From Avena insularis (Eukaryota; Streptophyta; Magnoliopsida; Poales; Poaceae): 64,000 bases of DNA. The notes under the pieces were generated by a model, which did no database searches, was not told where the DNA came from, and was given only the letters and a program-made list of their open reading frames with translations. Below, piece after piece: positions 13,201 to 24,400 of this stretch (position 1 is the stretch's first letter; each line of letters begins with the position of its first letter). The DNA lies in contig CM042684.1 of the NCBI GenBank assembly GCA_023614405.1, forward strand, positions 210,124,941-210,188,940, written 5' to 3'. A program made the position numbers and the translations under genes.

Positions 13201-15580
13201 ATGTCTCCTAGGGGTATAGTGCACTTTCACACTTTACTTTTGATGACACAAATTATGATGTTTGGCGAATTCGCATGCTTAGTCATTTCTGGGTCATTGA
13301 CCCAAATATTGAGCGAATTCTAGATATGGGTTTATCTCCTCTGAAGGATCCCCAAAATCTATCTTTGGAAGAGAAGACAACATCTTATCTCGAAGCTCAA
13401 GCATCTAATGTGCTTGTTAATGTTGTGAGCTTTGTAGTGCTTTCCACAATCATGCCTTTTAGGAATGCTCATGATATTTGGACCAAGCTTCAAGAAAAAT
13501 ATGATGTGTCCAAGATTAATGAGGATGGTTGTGTTCCCTCCACCTCCGACCGTGATGAGTTATCATGTTCTTCCACTACATCAACATGTGAGTTGTCACA
13601 AGGTAATGATATGGTGAGTGGTGATAGAACTTGCAATGTGGATAGTTAGCTTGTCATTCATGATTCTTCATATCTATCTCATTTAAATGTTGTATATTTG
13701 GACATGAACACTTGTAGGACTATATGTGACTTACATACTAGTGTTGATTGTCCTTGCATATCATGTAGAAATGGATTGAATATATCTCATGATGATATGC
13801 TTTCTTTGCCTTTTTGCCATGATAAATGTGCTTCTATTTCCTCTAGTACTTGTGTTGCTATCAAGTAGAGGAAATCGAAGAATGTGTGGTCCAAGGAAAG
13901 GTTGTGATTGGAGCTTCAAATGTTCCCCCACCATCACCTCCTCCCAATGGTTACTTATGCCTCATGGCTAAGGCTTCAAAGGTAACCTCTCCTTTGGACC
14001 CCAATGCATCTCATGATGATGAGAATGTTGATCATGATGTAGTAGATTATGATGTTGCCTCTTTAAAAGAGAAGGGGGACTAGTCCTTCGTGCTCTTCAT
14101 CCAAATAAAAATGCTTGCTCTACTTACATTGAAATATTAACCTTTTTTATAGAAAGTAAGCAACTTATTGTTGAACACGAGGAAACAATTGACAAAATGA
14201 GTAGTCTTGAGCATGAGTATGCTAATGATATTGCTAATCTAAATGAATCTCTTGAAGAGGAACAAACCACCAAGGAATCTCTTGAGGAGACCTTAGCTTT
14301 AGAGCTATCTAGAGTGAAGAAATCTCGTGATAGAGATCTTGAGGTGGCAAATGCCCTTCAAATTAAAAATGATGAGCTTGAAGTTGCCTATGCTAAACTC
14401 CTTGAGGTTAGAACCTCAACAATGGCTCTAGGGTCATCAAGGGGGAGCTCATCAGACTCACGGAGTCACATGAGAAACTTAAAGCTTCTTATACAAAAGA
14501 GCTTGCCAAGTTTCCCTCACCTCTTACTACTATTGATGATGCTTGTGCTACTAAATATACTTCTTGTGAAGCATCTATTTTGAAGGAGAATGTTGAGCTA
14601 AAGTCTCAACTTGATTTTCTAGCTAGCAACTATGGGAAATTGGAAGAAAATCATGCTAATCTCTTAAGCTCGCATGAGGATCTTCTAGCCCATGGTCGGC
14701 TAAAGTTGGCTCATGAGGCCATTGTGTCAAAGGTAACATCTAGTATGCTCATGTGGACATTAGCACTACATCTACTCCTAGTGTCATATTATCGTGTGCT
14801 AGTCCTTGTGATTCATCATCTCATAACCATGCTATATATTGTGATGAATTGCATACCTTGCCTTGTTGCTCTAACAATGTAGCATCTACTTCCTCTAGTA
14901 TTGTTGTTGATACTAACCATGTAGAGGAAAACAAGAAGCTTAAGGCTCATGTCACTTCTTTGAAGAATGACTTGAAGAAGTGTCATGAAGGGAATACCAC
15001 ACTCAAGAACATCTTGGGTGTGCGAAGATCCCCAAATGACAAGAGTGGGCTTGGATTCAACTCCAACATCAAGAACAAGCCCACCAACAAGTTGAAGCAC
15101 AAGGGCAACAAGAAGAATGTCCAAGGCCAAGTGAAGAATCCGGCCAACATTGTGTGCTTCAAGTGCAAGGAAGAAGGGCACCATGTGAGATCTTTCCCAT
15201 TGAAGAAGAAGCCTCTTGGTGAGAAGCAACAAGGGAAGTGGCCTCAACCTCCACCTCAAGCTAGAAGTGGGCTTCCAAAGACTCAAGCTCTTCCTCAAGG
15301 GGTGGCATCTTCCAAGAATAAAGATAGTAAGAGAAGGACTCGCTACATTTGTCGCGAGAAGGGGCACCTTTCTTCCTCATGCACCATGGGTAACTCCTCA
15401 TCCCATCCTATCTTGATTGATGATGCTTATTCTCCTTGTAAGGATGAGGTGGGAAATGTGTTTGCCAAATATGTTGGTACCCAAAGTGGTGTTAAGAAAA
15501 GAACCATTTGGGTGGCTAAGCCTATTATGACTAACTTCTTAGGAACCAACTTGGTTGGGGACCAACAAGCTAAAACTTGA
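13201..15580 (+). pseudogene. gag: Copia-type gag, broken by frameshifts and stops
   Basis: Encodes the remains of a nucleocapsid protein. The first block, about 13233-13649, contains NYDVWRIRMLSHF and IWTKLQEKYD, typical of the Copia gag (UBN2-like) domain, and ends at a TAG. A middle block (about 14161-14740, in two frames) is a predicted coiled coil rich in Glu and Leu with heptad spacing. The last block (14753-15580) has a CCHC-like knuckle, CFKCKEEGHH, whose fourth ligand is Ser, and a second knuckle, ICREKGHLSSSC, whose first Cys is Arg. The ATG at 13201 is the probable original start but is out of frame with the first block. Loss of ligands in both knuckles and at least three frame changes show that it is dead. 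No pol frame follows the final stop at 15580. Confidence 0.8.
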
Positions 15581-18500
15581 TCAATAGGTGTTTTGTGGAG
15601 GGCATTCGAGGCATTAGGAAGAATTGAGGGATCTTCATCATTTATTTTTTTCAAGTCAAGCCATTTGGATTATCATGCTTCTATCATATATCCAATGTTC
15701 CTTCTTACAGTAACATGTGCTTAACTCTTTTACATTGAAAGTTGCTTGCTCCCTTGGGCATGTGTTAGTTTTGTACCTTGCATGTGTGTGTATATGTTGT
15801 GCTTCCCTCTTACTTGTATTGAGTTATCAAGAATATTTGTGTATGTTGGTTGGCACACCATATATTTGTGCTTGTGTTTGAGCCTTTGTTGAATTTATTT
15901 GGTATCTTTCTTGGCTCTTGTGAGAGATTAATAGACTTTCCCATTTTGGGGGAGTGTTATGTTTGGGCATTCCACAATCCTAAAATGTGTGTACATGAGG
16001 AATACCGCTTAGTATTTATATTGCAAGTTTATCTAGTATCTATATGGTATTTCTTTCTCATGAGAAATTCAAGCTCCATAATGTCCATTCATCATCTCTA
16101 TTTAGATATTTTTACCTCTTGTTGAGATTTCTTGGTTTATCACATTATGGGGGAGTCATATGCTTTGTGCATATTGCAAACCTAGAAAATGTGGACATTT
16201 GAGGTAGTGTCACTTAGAATATATATTGAGAGTTATCTAGCTCCTATGTGGCACATTTAGCTCAAACAATTTCAAATTTGATTTGGTTCTTTTATTGCTC
16301 ATCGTTTGGATCTTGTTTGTGAGAGTTTCTCTTGATATGTTTTTCCTCGTATTTGGACCTCCATATCCTCCATGGAAACCATTTGCTTCAAGTTACTTTA
16401 ATCTTTAATGATTGTGTGACTATTTGGAGCTATCAATAAATCTCTATCTAAGCATTATGCTTAATTTTTATATTTTATCATATGCTTCTTTTTGTGAATA
16501 TGACCATGATACCCTTGCAAACTACCTTCGGAAATTTTTCCCCATAATTCTTGTCATTGGAGAACTGGTACTCCATATATGGTAGAATTTATTGATCATG
16601 TTCACTCTGACCTTTGCTGTTCTTTGTCCTACTTTGGCCAAGAAAATGTTTTCTTTTTATCCCATGTCTTCCTTGCCTCTTGTGGATAATTTTACTTTAT
16701 TCGTACCCTCTTATGTCTTATTTAATATAGGTAGTAGTGATGATCTCATATTTGTGCATTTTGCATTAAAAAAGCAAAATTCTACATAATGCACCATTCA
16801 TGGGGGAGCTCTCCTATATTATTTAGTACACTCCCTTTTGTGCTTGGAAGTTTAATCTTTTCTTTTGGTACTTTGTGCCATCATGAAAAGTGTATAGAGT
16901 TTGGTTTGCGTGTTGGAACCTTGCTCTTTTGGGAGTTGGTTTTGTCTCATTCTTTGTTACTTGTTTGATCCCTTAGGATGAGATAAATCCTTGAGCATTG
17001 GTGTTTTTGTCTATCTTTGCTTTTTGGCTTTAGCCTTTTTCATTTGTTGAATTTATGTCCTTTCATGTGTTGATTTGTCTCTTTGATGAAATTTGGACAC
17101 CCTTCTGTCGTGTCACACTCTTGTGTGCGACTTCTCGGTTTACTTGGTGTTTTTGTTCAAATTGTATCTCCTTTTTGGTTCTTGAAAGTCTTGTGCATGC
17201 ATATTTACTACATGTTTTATATTATGGCATGCTTGATTTATTGATCCAATATATAGGGGATTCTCCACCAAATCCTATCGGCTAAGATGTACATGAAATT
17301 CAATTTAATATCAATATACACATATTTATGTGGAGGGTCGCCTATGTATTGTAGTTGCACTAACTACTTTGGACCCAATTTGTTTGGGGACAATAGTGTA
17401 CTTAATTTTGTTTTAGGTACATTGGAGATATATATTGGATGCTTTTCTCATCAACAAGGAAGAAGTGGTGCCTACATGTCAATTAGAGGCAAGCTCGGAT
17501 GATAAACTAATTTATATCCTCTACATCCTACCAACTATATCTCGATAACAAGTATCTCTCTCATGCATACATATCTTGTTTAATTTCCAACCTTTTGTAG
17601 GTTGCTTGTTGGCATGAACTTGTGTACTTGCAAATGTTGTGGTTGTTGCTTTGGTTTTTGAAGTTCTATAATATTGCAAATGTGAGTATGTTGAGATGAG
17701 TGCATATAATGGGGACTATAAAAAATGATGCTCATGATTCACTAATTCCAAATATGTCAATTTAGAAATTATATTGCCTATATTTTCCTCAATTTCTCTC
17801 GTGTGCAATAGTGAGTATTTTGCAAAGTTGATTTCTATTTGTGATACTTGTTTCCTTTCTCCATATATTCCACCTATCCCCTTTTCTCTTGGTAATAGTT
17901 GTAATGTATGTAGTGTGTTGGTGTTTTAAGTTCATTGATGTACAAAGATATATTTGAGCCTTTGGCCATGCTTTCAAGCAAAAAAATCTTATTAGTATAT
18001 TCTATGACTTTCTTTTGTTTTTCATGTGCTTTCTTGAGTATCCATTTTGTGTGTGCATGTTTCTTTGTGGGCATATGTCTTTGTGATATTTTCCATAGAA
18101 ACTTATACATGCAAGAGAAGATAAATTTTTGGTTGTTTTCTTTGGAGTCCACCTTTTAATTCATTTTGACTCTTTGGTGGCTTCCAAATTTATTTGCCAA
18201 TGAGTGTTTGTACCCTTTGTTTGCATCTCTAGGCACTCATATTTTGATCTCTCACCTTGTATTGTTAAATGAGTTTGTAGGAGTGAGGAGTCCATGATTG
18301 TGCACTTTTTTTCCAAATGCAATTATTATAATTGGTGCATAATCCTTAGGGAGCTTCTCTAATTCATTTAATAATGTTCATTTGCCTTCTTTCTCATATT
18401 TTGTGGTTTAAATGTCTATGGGGGAATGAGGATTCCATATTTGTGCATGATGTATTCACATGCAATGATTCTAACTTGTATAGAAAGCTTGGGTAGCTTC

Positions 18501-19119
18501 CCTATTTCATTTAAACACTTTCTTGCTAGTATCATAATATCTTGTTATTTTCATTTGGTATCATTTGTTGTTTTCAATTGGTTCTTTTGGATCTTTGGGT
18601 TGCTCGCTTCATTTTTTGAAGTTTATTCCTTTTTCCTTTCTTATTGCAATCTTTAGGTCCTCAATATAGCGTTACTTCCTCCCAAGTATTCATCATTCGA
18701 TATGTGCATATGCACACCTTTGGAGGAATTCTCACTATATTTGCCATCTAGAACCTTTCACCCATTTTGTCTATCGATGCCAATGGGGGAGAAGTTTTGG
18801 AGGGTTTAAGGGAAGTTGGCTTTTGCTTTGAGTGTGTTCTTAAACATTTGCCTCTCATGCTTTTGCATATTTGTTGTTGCTTTGCATGTTGAATATATAG
18901 AGGAAACTCAACCACCGATAATGGTTGGCAATCTATGCGATGAAATTCAAGTTCATCACACATGCATAGATTGTGGGGGGAGTTTGCTCTATATATTGTG
19001 ATTATACCAACATCACATAATTGTGTAGTATTTGATGTTGAGGCAACCTTTTTGTTCGCTAAATTCCATATTTAAACCCTCTCAATGGGATTTTCATCAC
19101 TTACCAAAATGGCGGAGAA
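15581..19119 (+). other. Non-coding internal region with recurrent TGGGGGAG motifs
   Basis: This 3.5-kb AT-rich stretch stands where pol would normally be. It has no frame above about 90 codons and no pol motif. Purine blocks TGGGGGAG or near variants occur near 15947, 16148, 16801, 18419, 18784 and 18974. The first two head diverged repeats about 200 bp long that share AAAATGTG, GAGGTAGTG/GAGGAATACC and TATCTAG. A second diverged pair, about 150 bp apart, lies near 18300-18510 (GTGCATAATCC / GGGAGCTTC). I infer repeated duplication of the old polypurine-tract region. The tract just before the 3' LTR reads GGCGGAGAA. Confidence 0.6.
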
Positions 19120-21432
19120 TGAAAGGGCATGTCCATGTGTGGTTTTGGTAATTAATGAAAATCACTATAGACTAATGTGCAAATTAATTTTCACTTGCAG
19201 GTTTGTTCATTGGCATCGCTTGGGCCATGTGTTGGTCTCAAGGTTGAAATAAAAAGAAGATAAAGTGTGTCTTGAAGAAGAAGAAGATGGAGTTCCTCAT
19301 GTGCATCTTCAATACATCATCATTGTGAGGATAGAAGAAATGAAGTGCAAGCTCAAGATGCGCCATCTCTAGAAGATCTCATGCTTGAAGCTTGCCATCA
19401 TCAATGATCATGGAGTGATGAAGACAAGTTCAAAGAAGAGGTTTCCCCATGGTCGCAAGTCTTCATCAAGCAAAGCGCGAGCAAGAGGAATCAAGAAAGG
19501 TGTTCCATCTTGAGGAGGACAAGATGGTCTACATCAAGCTCAAGTGTAATGCTCAAGGCAAAGGTATGATCTTGATAGGTTTTCTATTTTACCGGTCTCT
19601 TGTAGTGTTGGGAGACCAGATTTTGGATAGATAGCCGGACTGTCAAGAGGGGCTCTCGAGTGAGTGACTCGTTCGCATCTTACGGAGAGAGATCAAACCT
19701 TTGCATACATAGCATCATTTTTCTTGGTTGTTGTTTGTATCTTGTCCACGAGAGGATCTATAGCTTGCGGTTATCATCATAACAATCTCTACTTCACCAA
19801 AAAGGATTTCCCTTGCATATCTTATTGCGTTCTTGATCGTGCAGGCTTTTCTGGCTCCAGACTTTGAGAGATATCTCACATATATATACTTCATATTTTC
19901 TCCCATGGTGGTATCCAATATTTCACATTTTGTTTGATTCTACTTTGTTTTATCTTTCCAACAAAATTGGTTTAATCCCAATCGGAGTTTCCAAGCTCAT
20001 CTTCTTGTGTTTTGGGTTTTGGAGGTTTTATCGATTCATTGTTTCTAGAGAGGTCTTACCTTTCTCCATTTGGTTTTATCCTTCCATGTTGTACTCTGGT
20101 GTTTCTTTTCATAATCTTGTAGAGCTTGTCGTTCTCTTCACAACGAGCCCAAGATCATCAAAAACGGAGTCCGGAATCAAAGGTTATTGAAGTTTTCGTG
20201 CAATGGTGTCTAGCATTTTTGCTTGGGCGGAAGTTCCGGCCCAAATTCCGACCTAAGTTCCGGTCAGGTTCAGTAACTAGTGTTTCTATTTACCAGTAGT
20301 AATGGTGGGGCGCGAAACTGGCCTAGACGGGCAGATTTCTCTTGCCTATTTAAGGGCCCCCTCTTCCCCAATGTTTCCCCAACTTTTGAGGACATTTTTG
20401 CTAGCTCTTCCACTCTCTCTCCTCCATTGTTGACCTTCAAAAGCTTGCCCTCTCCCCTTTTCCCTCCCATGATTCTTGCATCTCTTTGAGGGATTTGAGA
20501 GAGGAGATCTAGATCTACAACCCCACCTAACTAAATCCCATTTTTGTGAAGGAATCATTGGGATCTAGATCTTGGAGAGTTTTGTGTTCTCCTCTTTTGT
20601 TCTTCCTCCCTTACTCCCCCAATAGCTTTTGTAGTTTTGGTGGAATTTGAGAGTGAAGGACTTACCACTTGCATTTGGTGCATATGTTTGAGTTCTCCTC
20701 GGAGATTTGGCGAGTTCAAACTCTTAGGCTTGTTTATTTTGGGTTCGTGGAACCCTAAACGGTTGTGTGGAGTTGTGGTGAATTCTTGGGGCCTCCAATT
20801 GAGTTGTGGAGATTCCTCAAGCTTGTGGCCTATTGTGGCATTGTTCTTGGGGGCTCCAATTTCTGAGGAGTTTCCTCAAGCTTGTAGCCTTTGTGGCATT
20901 TCTTGGGAGCTCACCAATTGAGTTGTGGAGATTGCTCCAAGACTTGTATGGGTTCAGTGACCGCCCTCAAGTGTCCCATGGTGGATCACGAGCTCATGGG
21001 AGAATATGGTGATGTGGCGTCGGTGGTTTGCGTGCCTTCGCATCTTGGGGTGAGGCCTTGTGTGGCGTCGGGTGAGCATCAATCCATCACACCTCAAAGT
21101 GAGCCATTTGTGGCGTTCGAAGTACATTGCACCATCGCACCTCTCCAACGGAGACGTAGCTTCTTTGGAAGTGAACTTCGGGATAAAAATCATCATCTCC
21201 ACGTCCATCGGTTATCTCTCAATCGAGCCCATTATTTATGCAATTCACATTGTGATAACCATCATGCTTGAAGTAGTTTATCTTGCTATCACCTTGTTGC
21301 TTGTTTTCCTTAGCATAGGTTGTTGGTGCACTTAGTTGAACCTACTGATATAGGTTTTGGCTTGATAAATTAAACGTTAGTTTTATTCCACATTTATTAG
21401 AGCCTAAACCGTAATAATTTTAAAACGCCTAT
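19120..21432 (+). repeat. 3' LTR of the Copia-like element, end truncated
   Basis: Begins TGAAAGGGCATGTCC and retains the 5' part missing from the other LTR. It ends abruptly at ...ACGCCTATT and continues as satellite (GCATGTTGCACC). The last ~35 bp, including CCCTTTCA, are absent. The bases ATT are shared by the LTR and satellite at the join. A TATA-like TATTTAAG sits at 20347-20354. Confidence 0.85.
20347..20354 (+). promoter_or_regulatory. TATA-like box of the Copia-like 3' LTR
   Basis: TATTTAAG in the same context (TCTCTTGCC before, GCCCCCTCTTCC after) as 12001-12008. Conservation between the two LTRs supports it, although no transcript start can be shown from sequence. Confidence 0.45.
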
Positions 21433-24400
21433 TGCATGTTGCACCAGTGTGGTAGAAGTTGCATCACAGGACCCACTGGAGTGTGTGTGTGGTCATGTGG
21501 ATCAATGTGGTTTTGGAAGAGAGCACATGCAATGACACAAGTGGATCCATGCGTCATGGGAAAATAACAAATGCAATGACTCTAGGGACTCCATGTATAA
21601 GGCCATGGTCATAGATACTAAAAACACATAGGGAAGCAACTTCCACATTACATGTTGCACCAATGTAGTAGAAGTTCCATCACAGAATCCACTGGAGTGT
21701 CTGTGGTCATGTGGATCAATGTGGTTTTAGAAGAGAGCACATGCAATGACACAAGTGGATCCATGTGTCTCAGGAAAATAACAAATGCAATGACTCTAGG
21801 GACTCCATGTGTTAAGCCATGGTCACCGAGACCAAAAACATAGGGCCAGCTTCCTCATTGCATGTTACACCAGTGTGGCATAAGTTGCATCACAGAATCC
21901 ACTGGAGTGTGCAGTCATGTGGATCAATGTGGTTTTGGAAGAGAGCACATGCAATGACACCAGTGGATCCACGTATCAAGGCAAAAGAACAAATGTAATG
22001 ACTCTAGGGACTCCATGTGTCAAGCCATGGCCAGAGAGACCAAAAACGCATAGGATAGCAGCTTCCGCATTGCATGTTGCACTAGTGCGTCAGAAGTTGT
22101 TTCACAGAATCCACTAGAGTGTGTGTGTGAATGTGGACCTATGTGGTTTTCGAAGAGAGCACATGCAATGACACAAGTGGACCCATGTGTCATGGGAAAA
22201 GAACAAATACAATAACTCTAGGGACTCCATGTGTCAAGCTTTGGTCATAGATACCAAAAACACATAGGAAAGCAGCTTCTACATTGCATGTTGCACTAGT
22301 GTGGCAGAAGTTGCATCACAAAATCTAGTGAAGTGTGTGTGGTCATGTGGATCAATTTGGTTTTGGAAGAGAGGACATACAATGACACTAGTGGATCCAT
22401 GTGTCATGGGAAAATAACAAATGCAATTACTCTAGGCACTCATGTGTCAATCCATGGCCATAGAGACCAAAAACACATAGGTAAGCAGCTTCCACATTGC
22501 ATGTTGCACTAGTGTGGCCGAAATTGCATCACAGAATCCACTAGAGTGTGTGTGGTCATGTGGATCAATGTAGGTTTGAAAGATAGCACATGCAATGACA
22601 CTAGTGGATCCATGTGTCAAGATAAAATAACAAATGCAATGACTCTAGGGACTCCATGTGTCAAGTCATGGTCATAGAGACCAAAAACACATAGGGAAGC
22701 AGCTTTCGCATTGCATGGTGCACCAGTGTGGCAGAAGTTGATTCACAGAATCCACTAGATTGTGTGTGGTCAAGTGGATCAATGTGGTTTTTGAAGACAA
22801 CACATGCAATGACTCAAGTTGATCCATGTGTCATGGGAAAAAGAACAAATGTAATGACTCTAGGGACTCCATGTGTCAAGCCATGGTCACAAACACAAAA
22901 AAACATAGGGAAGCAGCTTCCACATTGCAGGTTGCACCAGTGTGGCAGAAGTTGCATCACAGAATGTACTAGAGTGTGTGTGGTCAAATGGATAAATGTG
23001 GTTTTGGAAGAGAGGACATACAATGACTCTAGGGAATCCATGTGTCAAGCCATGGTCACAGAGAAAAAAACACATAGGGAAGTAGCTTCTATATTGCATG
23101 TGGCACCAGTGCGGCAGGAGTTGATTCACAGAATCCACTAGATTGTGTGTTCATGTGGATCAATGTGGTTTTCAAAGAGAGCACATGCAATGACACAAGT
23201 GGATCCATGTGTCATGGGAAAATAACAAATGCAATGACTCTAGCGACTCCATGCGTCAAGCCATGGCCACAGAGACCAAAAACACATAGGAAAGCACCTT
23301 CTACATTGCATGTGGCACTAATGTGGCAGACGTTGCATCAGATAAACCACTGGAGTGCGTGTGGTCATGTGGATCAATGTGGTTTTGGAAGAGAGAACAT
23401 CCAATGACACTATTGGTTCCATGTGTCATGGGAAAAAAACAAATGCAATAACTCTAGGGACTCCATGTGTCAAGGCATGGTCACAAAGACCAAAAACACA
23501 TAGGGAAGCAGCTTGTACGTTGCATGTTGCACCAGTGTGGTAGAAGTTGCATCACAGAATCCACTAGAGTGTGTGTGGTCATGTGAATCAATGTGGTTTT
23601 GGAAGACAGCGCATGTAATGACACAAGTGGATCAATGTGTCATGGGAAAAGAACAAATGCAATGACTCTAGGGATTCCATGTGTCAAGCCATGGTCATAG
23701 AGACCAAAAACACATAGGGAAGCATCTTCCACATTGCATGTTGCACCAGTGTCGCATAAGTTGCAGCACAGAATCCACTGGAGTGTGTGTGGTCATGTCA
23801 ATGAATGTGGTTTTGGAGGAGAGAATATGCAATGACACTAGTGGATCCATCTGTCATGGGAAAAGAACAAATGCAATGACTCTAGGGACTCCATGTGTCA
23901 AGCTATGGTCACAGAGACCAAAAACACATAGGGAAGCAGCTTCCACATTGCATGTTGCACCAGTGTGGTTGACTTTGCATCACCAAATCCACTGGAGTGT
24001 GTGTGGTCATGTGGATAAATGTGGTTTTCGAAGAGAGCACATATAATGACACCGTGGATCCATGTGTCACGGGAAAAGAACAAATGCAATGACTCTAGGC
24101 ACTCATGTGTCAAGCCATGGCCACATAGACCAAAAACACATAGGGAAGCAGCTTCCACATTGCATGTTGCACCAGTGTGGCAGAAGTGGCATCACAGAAT
24201 CCACTGGAGTGTGTGTGGTCATGTGGATCATTGTGGGATTGAAAGAGAGCACATGCAATGACACCAGTGGATCCATGTGTCAAGGAAAAATAACAAATGC
24301 AATGACTCTAGGGACTCCATGTGTCAAGCCATGGTCAGAGAGACCAAAAACAGATAGGGAAGGAGCTTCCGCATTGCATGTTGCACCAGTGTGGTAGAAG

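Larger units (their letters stand above)
11952..21432 (+). mobile_element. Gag-only non-autonomous Copia-like LTR retrotransposon, truncated at both ends
   Basis: The order is partial 5' LTR, initiator-Met primer site, broken gag, 3.5 kb of non-coding DNA, 3' LTR. LTR termini are TGAAAGGG (19120) and CCCTTTCA (ending 13144), a matched inverted pair. The 5' LTR lacks about the first 1.2 kb found in the 3' LTR. The 3' LTR lacks the last ~35 bp found in the 5' LTR and passes straight into satellite at 21432/21433. I find no protease, integrase or reverse transcriptase, so it would have depended on another element's enzymes. By eye the shared LTR parts differ by roughly 7-10 %, which suggests considerable age. 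Confidence 0.85.

Noticed and set aside
13201..13275. Intact start of gag in one frame
   Set aside because: The ATG at 13201 leads into a frame without gag similarity; the recognisable residues lie in another frame, so a frameshift must be assumed.
14816..15367. 183-codon minus-strand frame opposite gag
   Set aside because: It mirrors the coding gag strand, and its Leu/Pro-rich sequence is what the complement of a Lys/Glu-rich frame gives.
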